Part shown: positions 54,560 through 64,000 of the stretch, piece by piece | Position numbering within the stretch: position 1 is the first letter of the stretch | Layout: each line of letters begins with the position of its first letter | Source: Ophiodon elongatus | Taxonomy: Eukaryota > Chordata > Actinopteri > Perciformes > Hexagrammidae | Assembly (NCBI GenBank): GCA_016806645.1 | Contig: JACSYO010001502.1 | Span: forward strand, 87,001-151,000 | Length of the DNA stretch: 64,000 nucleotides | Direction of reading: 5' to 3' | Translations under genes and position numbers: made by a program | Notes under the pieces: generated by a model | Seen by the model: the letters and a program-made list of their open reading frames with translations, nothing else | Told to the model about the DNA's origin: nothing | Databases searched by the model: none

Positions 54560-57500
54560 CTATACCACCGTGCCGCTCGGAGAGCTCCCGTTCTGTGTTG
54601 TCAGGTTCTGATCAGAGAGACAAAAGATGAAGGAAAGTTAGACACTGATGACAATCGGTGAAGGAAGATAAAAAGCCCCTGTTGTTCAGGAGAAGACTGT
54701 TAAGTCTCCTGCGGTCTGAAATATCCACCACGTAAAACATCTACTCAAAAAAACCTGACCTGCAATGGAAAAAATTACTTGTTTGCAGGATATCACTGAA
54801 AATATGAACTTTAAAATCATATTAAACAGAGCAAGTATGAAGAAATGCTGATATGAAACACATTTTTGGTTAACGATTCAACATATCCGTGGTTTGCAGA
54901 AACGTACAATGCCGACGTTTTATTCTGGCGAGCAGCGAGTCAGCAGCTGCTTGGATTTTGATGCGTTTCTATGCATGTCGTTTTGGTAACGTTACCCAAA
55001 CTTGGAGCATTTTAAAAGAACAAAGAAAGACTCACATTTCAGCATTGACTTATCATATTTTATAGACCAAAGAAAAACTTTTGCAAAGAAGACCTAATTT
55101 GATCAGTTTCCATAACAGGTTTGCGGAGAAAACATGACGCGTTTCAGCTCAAAAAAATTCCTGGCTATTGTGGGGGCATCCAATGGCCCCACAATGCAAT
55201 GCGTCTGGGTGCCTTGAGAACAGCCGTCAGTCTTAATATATTTTGAGGCGAGAAAGTAACCATTTATATTCCAAATATGTGGTAAGTTTAGCCATTATAA
55301 TAATTCCTGTTTGTAAATTTGCTGCAATCGTTTTCAGAAATGTGACGGAGCTGCTGGTGGGGGGCCTTGACACCGTGCTGTGGCTTTAAAATTATACTTA
55401 CTCCTTCATTTAGTAGACAGTATGAAACACATTCTGATCGACGATGTAGTATGCAGTAAGTCGAACGCGGCCTGTGCCTCTTGACGCAGAGCAGCATGCA
55501 ATAAAAGCTCTTCTGAGAAAAGTGTGTGTCACCGCAACCACGAGAGGCCCTACAGCATGGAGCCATAACTTAGCAGCCAAAATATTATGCAGTTTGGCGC
55601 GGCAGTTTGTGAGATTAGCTGCGGACATACACGTAGGTGCACAGTCACTCACACAATCACCTACACATCTAATCTTTAATAAGAAAAAAATAAGAGTTGA
55701 TCGGAGACATACCGCCTTCCCCGGCCGCGCCCAGGTGCATATGAGACCCTCTTGGCACGCTGTGATGATGCAGTCGTCCATGAACACCAGCACGGTCAGC
55801 CTCTCGTGGGCAATCTTCTTGCACACCAGCGGCTCCAGCAGCGGCACCTCGTACATGCGCGGGCACAGCGTGGTGCCCAGGACCTTGGCGGCGTCCAGCC
55901 GGTTGCTCCTCGGTGCCACGTTGATCTTGTCATTGCTCTTGCTGATGTTGCCCAGGCTGTGGTACCTCTTGTGCTCCTTCTCCACCCCACTGCTGCAGCT
56001 GGACTTGTCCGACTTGCGTTCCTGGAGCGACAGCGTGGCGAAGCGGCCGATGCTGAACGGCGTGCTGTTCCCTCCGACGGCGCTCCCTCCGCCTCCTCCG
56101 CTTCCCCCGCCGCTCTCCGTGGCGCTTTGGCCCTTGGAGGCGGTCGCCACGGCAGGGTGGGGCAAAGAGTTGGAGCGGGAGAGAGAGCGAGGAAGCGGTA
56201 AGGGGAGCGTCGGTGGGTTAGCGGCGCCGGTGTTAGTGTTCGGCGGGTGGTGGTGCCCCTCCACCGCTCCACTTCCTCCCACAACCGAGGTGCTGTTGAC
56301 CGCCCCGCTGCCAGAGTTGGACAGCGATGGCCCAAAAGTGTTAGTGAAGGCGCGGGAAAGCGGCAAGCGTGGGTACAACACGTCATCCGTCAAGTCCCAC
56401 AGACAGAACTGGGTGTCCTGCCCCACCGAGCCAAACCGGTATGTGACCGACGCCGAACCTCCACCTTTGGAGCTGTGCCGAGAAAGACGCGACAACGTGC
56501 TGCTCGTTCGGACCCGGCCGAAGTGCGTGGAGTTATTTGGCGCCCCCTGGTGGAGGTCCTCCTCGCTGCCGCTGAGCTCCATAGGCTCCTCGTCTTCCAG
56601 GGAAGTCGTGAAGGGGTCGAACGCCACCACGTTGACCCAGGACTTGTGGCCGTGACCTCTTGCGACCACGCGGCTCTCGGCGAACGACCAGACGGTAACC
56701 AGGTCGTCCTCTCCGCCCGTGGCGAGATACTTCCCGTCGGGGCTCCACGACACGCACAGCAGCCCGCCGAAGTAGCTCTTCATCACCCCCTGCAGCTCCA
56801 TCGAGTCGAAGTGGAAGACACGCAGGCAGCCATCCTGGCCCACGCACGCCACGTGCACGCCGTCCGGGGAGAACGCGAACTCGTTGAGGCCTCCGTCGCC
56901 CACGGCCCACCGCAGCAACGGGTTGCGTGGCGTCTTGGTCTTGCAGGCGTAGACGGCGAAGCCCTCCCCCTGCCGCAGCAGAGAGTACTGAGGGGCCGCG
57001 GTGCCACACGGGTGGTCCACGTTGTAGAGGTAGAGGTGGCCGCTGGCATGAGAGGCCAGGAACAGGTTCTCGGACTTGGGGAGCCATTTGAGACACGTCA
57101 CCTTGGATTTGTCTATCAACCTCTGGAAAACAGGAAGCAGGTGGAGGAAAAATGGGAGAGAAGGAATGATGGAGGAGGAGATGAAAGAACGGAGGGATGG
57201 GAAGAGAACCGTAAAAATGAAGATACTGCAAATACTTTGATTTGATTGTGCTTTTATGTCGACACTATGTAGAAACTATTGAGAGAAGCATAAGCAGAGA
57301 TGAAGAAACAAGCTGCAGCAGAGACAGACTGGAACCAGCAGAGAGAAATCCAGAGGGGGAAGACGAGGGAAGAAAAACAGCAAATTCAACGGAGGTGAAC
57401 AGATTCGGGAGACACCCAAACACAAAGTCTGCCTGCATGCCGTCGTGCACCCCCCCCCCTCTCCAATCACCTACATTTAATTGGGAATCCCATTAAAGAC

Positions 57501-59065
57501 AATCCCATTAGAGACGCAGTAAAAGAATGTGAAAGGGACAATCCGAAGTCATCGCAGCATCCAAACTACGCCAAAGAAAAGTGATACAAGAAAGACAAAC
57601 GACTTCCGTTGTATCGTGGAGAGCTTTAATAACCGCGAGGACACACAGAGCTGCGAACCCTTTTCCACTTGGACGACACAGAGGGGGAAACAGGCAAATG
57701 CAGTACCTCCTCATTGAAGAGTTTACTGGTTTCCTTCTTGATGGGGTCCAGGTACTGGACCTGTCCGGCTGAGAAACCCACGATGAGGGCTACGCTCTCC
57801 GCCGTGGCCGAGTACTGGTTGAAGTCGTGACATGTCGGCTGAGTCCCCTTGTAGATCCTCTTGTCTATGGGCTTGCTGAGGTCTACAGCCTGCAGATGGG
57901 ACGGAAAGGAAAAGAAAGAGAACCGTGATGCACCAGCAAAAAAAAACTAAAAACAGCTTGTGAGGGTTCAGAAGAGTTTCAGGGACTTTTAGAGGTCTTT
58001 TAAAAAAGGGGTTCATTTGATCCACAGCATTCATTTGAACGCAGGAATCCTCACTCACAATTAATCACAGTTACAAACATCTGCTGACAATGTATCTTAC
58101 ATTCACGGGCCCATTTATCATTTGCTAATTTCTATTTCTGCAAACGATCACCAAGCCTCAATGAGGAAAAAGCCCCATTGAGATATTTCCATGGCAGCTA
58201 CAGCAGGAACACATTCTGCTAAACATCCGGTTTTGGCGTCTGAACGAAGGTCCAGAGGATTTGTTTCTCTCTGCTTTTGTGCACCGACGTTCAACAACCA
58301 TCAAGCAAGATTCAGACACGCTGATGTTTCTTTCCACCACTGAAGACCAGAAGGCAACATGGCTGCAGGAGGATTTCCAGACTGGAACACTGGGCTCACT
58401 GAAAGGTCACACCTGATCTCTGAGTCATTCTGGATCACACTGTAGTCCTTGCTGTAGAGATCTAAATATCTAAAATAAAGTTATGGCCAACATCAGGCCT
58501 GACTTAAACTTTGTAAAATAAAATATAATAAAAAGTTGATAAATAGATTGTTTCCTATTATTTAGATAATAAATGGTGCACCAGCAACTTGGTGAAAAAT
58601 CTTTCAAATTTACAGGAATTACGATTTAAGTGTAAATGATCAAAACTTAAATAGGAATTAAAATTCCATTATATAATAGATAAATTTAATTGAATTGATC
58701 GGCCCCATTGTCACCAATACCTGATCCAGCTACTTCCTTGACATAAAACCCATGAATTTTACAGAGTACAAATGATGTGTGCCGCTGCCTGAACTCTGAA
58801 TGCACTGTACACTGACGGTGATCTGCATCTCCAGTCTGTTGCAGCATGTGAAGGTTTTACATGTGATCTCCTGCAGAAACCACGTGAGCCAAATTAAAGA
58901 CATAAAGACTTCCTGGCACATGAACTCCATTTATTGGAAGAGAAATGAATCTAACATGTGTGACTGATGGTGTGCAGTGAAAGAGAGGCCATGACATAAA
59001 AAAAGAAATAAGGTAGTCGGTTATAAACATTTTACCCTCATTGATCCTTGTATATGTGAGAGGAG

Positions 59066-59107
<42 letters not shown>

Positions 59108-60988
59108 AGGGGGGGGGGTTACATCTGTCCTCCAGTTCCTCCTTAAAATACTCCTTGGTGAATGCTAGCGATGCTAAAACCAGGCTGTGTGAGGAACACA
59201 TGCAGATAGGACTCCCTTTTGTCAGGCAAGTATGTATGGAAAAAAAATATTTTTTGTTCATTTTTGTAACCAAATACATAAAAAAAACAAAATGGCAATA
59301 ATAGTGACTTTCCCACTAAATCTTGACTTTTGATTGATTGTACTCTACCATTCAGATGTTATGAACCAGATGTATTCTTTATGTTTTCTTCTTTCCTTCA
59401 ATAAAAACTGTTTCACCAGAGAAAAAAACCCCACCAATAATTCAGACACCAAGTGTTTTATTTACATTGGAAATAGTTTTTAAGAAAGAAAAGATTGAAA
59501 CTTGCATTGATCTGATGTCCCCACAGTGTCACATGACAGGATGTAGAACGTGTTTTCAGTGGCCCTCCATCATTACTGAACTGGGCTCTAAATAGTTTCT
59601 TGGGGCCCTCTGCAGTGGACTCCGCGGTGAGACTGAAGAGGTTCAAACTGGGATTTGAGACTGCCCTTCTGTTTCTACTGTGAAGTTAGAAGAAGAGCTC
59701 TGCTAGAGCCACGAGCTACCTGTTCATATTCCAGCTGGTTACAAACACCAGAAGCTGTTCCTGTTTTTAATCAGATCACATTTTGATGCTCAGCTTCCAG
59801 TTAGTTTGATTTATTCTGTTGTCATTCAGCTGCTCTCAGAGGGACCTTTGTCTCTTTCTGCTGTCCGTCTGACCGAAACGTTGTTCAGCGTTTTGTTCTC
59901 CAAGATAAAATAATGAAAGGCCATTCAGACATATACACATAGAGGAGTACTCAGACCTCCAGCATGCGTCTGTGGCAGGAGATTCATACCTTCTGAACGT
60001 GTACGTCATCTACTCCCTGAGGACAGGGAGACAGTGCACACCAACAGGGTCTCTGTAAACCACCTGCTGGGAACTGACTCATCTTGTAATGTCCCTCGTC
60101 AGCATGAGTGCATTTACTCCAAACACAAACGGAGTGATTTTGAGTGAAAAGCACAGGGGGGGGGGGGGGCAGAAGAACTATTCAGATATTTGGCTGAAGT
60201 ACAAGTGCTAATACACCACACTGTGAAAATACTCCACTACAAGAAAAAAAGCCCTGACCCCTGTTCATATACACGTTCAGAATGCAGCAGAGAGAATAAA
60301 CAGCCTTTATGAATGGATGAAGTCAGAGTCATCCGTCTGCATGATGCACCATTCACAAAAAGAAAAGGATCACGTCGCATTACATGACAAGTACAGATGG
60401 AGCAGGAGCACGGCTTCCTCCTCTGGGCAGCACGAGCAGCCGGAGAGCCTCGGTCTGATCAAAAATAAAAATAAACTAACAGCATCATAACAGCAGAGCA
60501 GGCTAGCATGCTAAGCTAACCCTGACCATCCTGTCTGTCATTCTGGCTGTACCGGAGGAGGAGGAGGAGGAGAAGGAGGAGGACGGGCTCACCTTCTTGA
60601 TGTTGGTGTACGTGTAGAAATACAGCTCCCGGCCGATGTTGAAGCACACCCGCTCCGACTCCTCGCCCGGGTCTTCGGGCTGCAGCTTGACCATGGAGAC
60701 CCGGACCGGCGGCAGGAAGCCCGCTGGAGAGGAGTTGGCCGCGGCGTTGGAGGAAGAGGAGGCGGCGGCAGCGGCGGACCCGGGCCCCTGCAGCAGCCCG
60801 ACCCCTCCGCCCGGTATCGGACCGGGTCCGGCCCCGGGGCCCAGCGTGGCTCCGGAGGACGGCCCCCGCGGCAGCCCGCCCCGCTGCTGCGAGTCCGAGA
60901 GGGTGAGCAGCTTGTAGAAACCCTCTCTGGTCCGGAACTGGGATTTAATCTCATTGATATCCTTCAGAGCGCCGCCATCTCCGGCCAT
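54560..60988 (-). CDS. dmwd: Dystrophia myotonica WD repeat-containing protein, 4 coding exons
   Basis: DMWD is a WD-repeat protein of the WDR20/DMWD family; WDR20 activates USP12/USP46 deubiquitinases, while DMWD's own role is less defined. Coding exons in transcript order: 60593-60988, 57707-57889, 55713-57122, 54560-54607. All joins are GT-AG and phase 0, giving 678 aa; human DMWD is about 674. The N-terminus has EIKSQFRTREGFYKLL (DMWD form, not the WDR20 form) and a Gly/Pro/Ala-rich insert. Exon 2 holds DKRIYKGTQPTCHDFNQ and exon 3 the WD core: ASGHLYLYNVDHPCG, YFGGLLCVSWSPDGKYLATG and GHGHKSWVNVVAFDP. The basic segment PLPRSLSRSNSLPHP and then ITACQEGLICTWARPGKA follow. Exon 4 encodes the conserved tail GSSPSGTVV-stop. 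I start at the ATG 60986-60988 (good context); the frame extends upstream only from a TTG. Confidence 0.94.
59066..59106 (+). repeat. (GT)n microsatellite in dmwd intron 1
   Basis: About twenty GT units followed by a G-run. The dmwd intron 1 around it (57890-60592) holds no other feature I can name. Confidence 0.9.
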
Positions 60989-61689
60989 GTTTAGTACAAA
61001 CAAGCCGCACAGGAAACTCAGATTGTGACCTGGAAATAATCGCTACAGTAAAATAAAAAATAAAATAAAATAAAAAAGTAGCCTAATAGAATAGAAACGG
61101 GAGCGGCGAAGCCGAACAACCGAGATCAGCTAGACCCGACCAGCGCACCCGGTCTGCGCCAGTGCATGTTACACCAGTACCGGAGACCATACCGCTGCTC
61201 CCCGGTAAACAAACCCCGAGAGGAAGCCCTTCTGAGCCGGTGTAAGCATCATCCTCGACCGGGGGTCTGCCTCCGTTCATCCAGTGTGCGTAAAGTACGT
61301 GATGATGCGTCGACTGCTGCTACTGGCCGGCCTGGCACTGCGCACCCTCCCACTTTAGGTGGGGGGGGGGGGGGCACAGGGTTACTTTACCCCTCATTTA
61401 ACCTCATTGACACCCAACAGCACCACCTTTTATGTAGATATGGTGTCTCAGAATACAACAGCAACACTATGATGTTGGTCACTAACCACATGGCTTTAGT
61501 TCCGGTGAAAACCACGTGATGACGTTTAATGATTGTGATCAAATTAAGAATTATTATGCATCCTTTATGTATTGAGAAAATTCTCCTACTTCTTAAGCAA
61601 AATTAATTATTTTTAAAAGCCTAGGGGTCAGCTGGAAAATGCATCAGAGCAAAGTTAAAATAGTAATAGTTACCTGGATGTAACTCCAG

Positions 61690-62050
61690 TTCTAAGAGTG
61701 CATGCAGAGCCCTCTAATGGGCTTCGCTGTGGAGTGGTGGAGGGATGAGTAGTTTTGTAGCCCGACCCCAGAAGTTAGCACCGATGGCGAATGCCCGGGC
61801 CATCCGGAGGAACGCCACACCCTGAGCGGCGCCGGCGTGACAGCGGTCGCACAAGCTAGCCTCTGCCCCCGTCAGACGAACGGGGCGGCTTGTACAGGTG
61901 GGCCAAACCCACAAATTGGACGTTGAGTAAAAATGATCTTTTTCAGGGTGCCCAGGAGGGTGAACCCATAGCGAAGCCCATTAGGAAATAGAAGAGTGTT
62001 GCTCATGAGGAGCGGACTTAGAGGGACGTGGTTCTCACAGGACAACGACG
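61690..62050 (-). repeat. G+C-rich repeat-like block with decayed frames
   Basis: The block is richer in G+C than its flanks. On the minus strand it keeps short frames such as RLTGAEASLCDRCHAGAAQG followed by VAFLRMARAFAIGANFWG, a composition I associate with an abundant fish repeat, but I cannot name the family. There is no start-to-stop gene structure, so I do not call it a host gene. Confidence 0.35.
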
Positions 62051-62713
62051 CCACAAACAGAATATTTTACAGCAAAAGGAGTTTATATGGTTGATGTTTG
62101 GATCCTCCCCAAAACCCCAAAACATTCACATGTATCTCTGGAAAGAATGATCAGAATGTCACTGATAGTGGACTGAATGTTCTCAGTTATTGTGTACAAT
62201 AAAGCAAATACTTCCATCAATACTTTAGTCCATATCTTAAAATTTATAAACTTAAACACACAATATCTAGAGCCCAGTTGCACCGCTGTGGTTGCAACAG
62301 TATTCTCCCCTGGCATGTAACACTAAATGGAAGTTTGAATCATTTTACACTTCAAAACTAATTCAAATGTGAATAAAACATTTGGTGTCTGAACTATACT
62401 GTTTTTAAAATAGTCGTGTTGAGGGAAAGAAGTAAAAAAACATCAACTTAACAGCTGATTACAAACTTTTTAACGGTAGTGTACATGCCTGGAAGTAGAC
62501 CAATCCCCAGAAACTTAATTTATATGTACTAAAGACTGTTAACTCATCATAAAACTTATTTGACTTTTCACTCCAGCCCCTAACTGGTAACTAAGCCACT
62601 TCAAACAGACAAATACAACGGGGCAATGTAAACACAATAGGTATAACTTTCACACTTCATTAACCGCGTACGCTCCAAGATCAGTACAGTTACCTCATCA
62701 TGTGCTCATTTAC

Positions 62714-62719
62714 TTTATT
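62714..62719 (-). terminator. Candidate poly(A) signal of the MAP4K gene
   Basis: The complement reads AATAAA, about 480 bases downstream of the stop codon at 63197-63199, with no nearer clear signal noticed. It is assigned by position. Confidence 0.4.
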
Positions 62720-63196
62720 ACGATGTAACGGCAGTGAGGAGTGCGTATCTTGAACACTGGCATACTAACTACACAGCATGAGTCCATCCACGCATTTGCT
62801 GGAAGACATGGGAAATATTTCCGTCCGTGCAGGAGAAAGTAGATACTCCTCTTTAGTGTTAGAGGAGGACCTTCCTTCACTGTTCATTTGAGGGTTTTCT
62901 CAGCTGTCTGGATTCTGGAAGTTGTTCTGGATCACACAAGTTGAAATCAGCATAAATCAGAGCAGACTCCTCACATTGGAGGCCACAACACAACTTTTCT
63001 CTTTGGTCAGTTCGAATTTTGCAACACCCTGCCATCCTTTAACCCTCCGACGTATCTCCTCTCGTCGCATTAGAAAACAAAATACTGCGGCATCCACGCC
63101 CGTCAGAGGTAATGATGACAGGTGAAGGTCCTGCGTGGAGGCATTCATATACGAGCGGGAGTTTCCCATGATGCCCTGCGGCAGCAGACGGGAGCG

Positions 63197-63293
63197 TCAG
63201 GGCAGCATGACGTAGTTCTCGGCAATTTCCAGGACGTACAGGTTGGACAGCCCCGACTGGTCCTCGGTCTGACGCGTCTCCAGGACGACCATC
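63197..63293 (-). CDS. map4k1: Last coding exon of a MAP4K-family kinase (partial gene)
   Basis: A minus-strand exon with a CTGCAG acceptor (complement of 63294-63299) starts in phase 1 and encodes 31 residues before TGA. The residues VVLETRQTEDQSGLSNLYVL resemble the very end of the C-terminal CNH (citron homology) domain of MAP4K kinases, where a V(V/M)LE-(T/S)R-x-T-(D/E) run is followed by SNLY(V/I)L. MAP4K kinases are STE20-type activators of JNK and immune-receptor signalling. Placement near ech1-type 19q13 genes favours map4k1 (human MAP4K1 is close to ECH1), but map4k2, 3 or 5 cannot be excluded. The rest lies right of the window. Confidence 0.5.
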
Positions 63294-63697
63294 CTGCAGT
63301 GAGAAGGTCAGAGGTCAGAGGAGGTCGAGCAACGAATACAGTGGAGTTTAAACCCGCATAAACTCAATGGAAATCTCAACGTAAGTCATGAATGGATAGG
63401 GTCACACATGTCCATGATGCAAATACAAGATATATTGTAATATTCCCATATCGGTTTGGTCCAGACTGAAACATCAACGACTATTTGATGGAAGTCCATG
63501 ACATTTTGTGCAAATATTCGTGGTTCTCAGATTATGAATCTTGGTGATCCATCTCCACGTACATGTTAAACATTTTTGTCTAATACTTTGGTTTCTGACC
63601 AAATACCTGTAAAACTAATGATATTCCCATAATTTAAGGTTCAGTGCTATTTAAACAATGGTGGAATAAGTATTCAGTAAAAGCGAACGGTTTCATC

Positions 63698-63954
63698 AAT
63701 GGTAAATGGTCCTGTACTTGTATAATGCTTTTCTAGTCTTCCGACCACTCAAAGCGCCTTAACACTACATGACATCATTCACACACTGATGGGAGGGGCT
63801 AAGGTGTCACCTGCACATCAGGAGTAGCTACCATTCACACACCGTAGGCACAGATACGGGAGACATTTGGGGTTAAGTGTCTTGCCCAAGGACACATCGA
63901 CATGGGCTAGCAGATTGAAGGACGACCCTGCTCACCACTAAGCCACAGTCGCCC
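63698..63954 (-). mobile_element. SINE copy of the tRNA-derived fish family
   Basis: Read on the minus strand it starts GGGCGACTGTGGCTTAGTGG, continues with GGTCGTCC and TGTCCTTGGGCAAGACACTT, and ends with GGCGCTTTGAGTGGTCGGAA and CTTGTACAGG-like tail sequence. This is the widespread teleost repeat of which heads occur at 29205 and 49838. The B-box region is disrupted, so it should not be transcribed. It lies in the last intron of the MAP4K gene. Confidence 0.75.
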
Positions 63955-64000
63955 ACCGGCTAATGTTATGCAAGCAATACAAAGGCCTAAGTAAGTGGTA

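Larger units (their letters stand above)
60989..63196. other. dmwd upstream region and probable MAP4K 3' UTR
   Basis: 60989-61350 is moderately CpG-rich and should hold the dmwd promoter; a run of G residues lies near 61361-61374. 61690-62050 is a repeat-like block described separately. 62720-63196 is probably the 3' UTR of the MAP4K gene. No other coding exon is supported. Confidence 0.5.

Noticed and set aside
55474..57245. Long plus-strand open frames (393 and 332 codons) opposite dmwd
   Set aside because: They are antisense to the G+C-rich dmwd exon 3, whose conserved WD-repeat sequence explains the lack of stops; their products are Arg/Ala/Leu-rich with no recognisable domain.

Overview
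This window is ordinary nuclear DNA of a ray-finned (teleost) fish. Genes are split into many GT-AG exons. Introns and spacers are full of (GT/CA)n microsatellites, fish-type SINE and MITE fragments and decayed LINE pieces. Every protein-coding gene found has a clear vertebrate orthologue.

Layout, left to right. (1) 159-393, minus: first coding exon of med17 (Mediator head subunit), running off the left edge. (2) 1589-18668, plus: a complete 29-exon cep295 (centriole protein), divergent from med17 across a 1.2 kb promoter interval. (3) 19371-24309, minus: ech1 (dienoyl-CoA isomerase), 10 exons, tail-to-tail with cep295. (4) 24310-30561: repeat-rich spacer with a broken LINE, MITE and SINE pieces. 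(5) 30562-46069, minus: hif3a (HIF-3 alpha, bHLH-PAS), 15 exons including a first exon inferred from reading-frame phase. (6) 46070-54559: spacer with a 42-bp minisatellite just upstream of hif3a, and probably the dmwd 3' UTR at its right end. (7) 54560-60988, minus: dmwd (WD-repeat, WDR20/DMWD family), 4 coding exons. (8) 63197-63293, minus: last coding exon of a MAP4K-family kinase (map4k1 is favoured), running off the right edge.

I assembled exons by hand from splice sites, homology remembered from the families, and codon phase. The four complete genes keep an open frame throughout, giving about 1,893 aa (cep295), 310 aa (ech1), 701 aa (hif3a) and 678 aa (dmwd). They do not form an operon or one pathway. 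The block joins a med17-cep295 pair (human 11q21) to ech1, hif3a, dmwd and a MAP4K gene (human 19q13).

I found no CRISPR array, rRNA, credible functional tRNA, or new multi-gene system. The most unusual items are a 2A-like ribosome-skipping motif in a retroelement fragment inside cep295; a 95-bp sequence repeated identically in two cep295 introns; a 20-glutamate insertion between the bHLH and PAS domains of hif3a; a GC-AG intron in ech1; and a promoter-proximal minisatellite carrying hypoxia-response core motifs upstream of hif3a.
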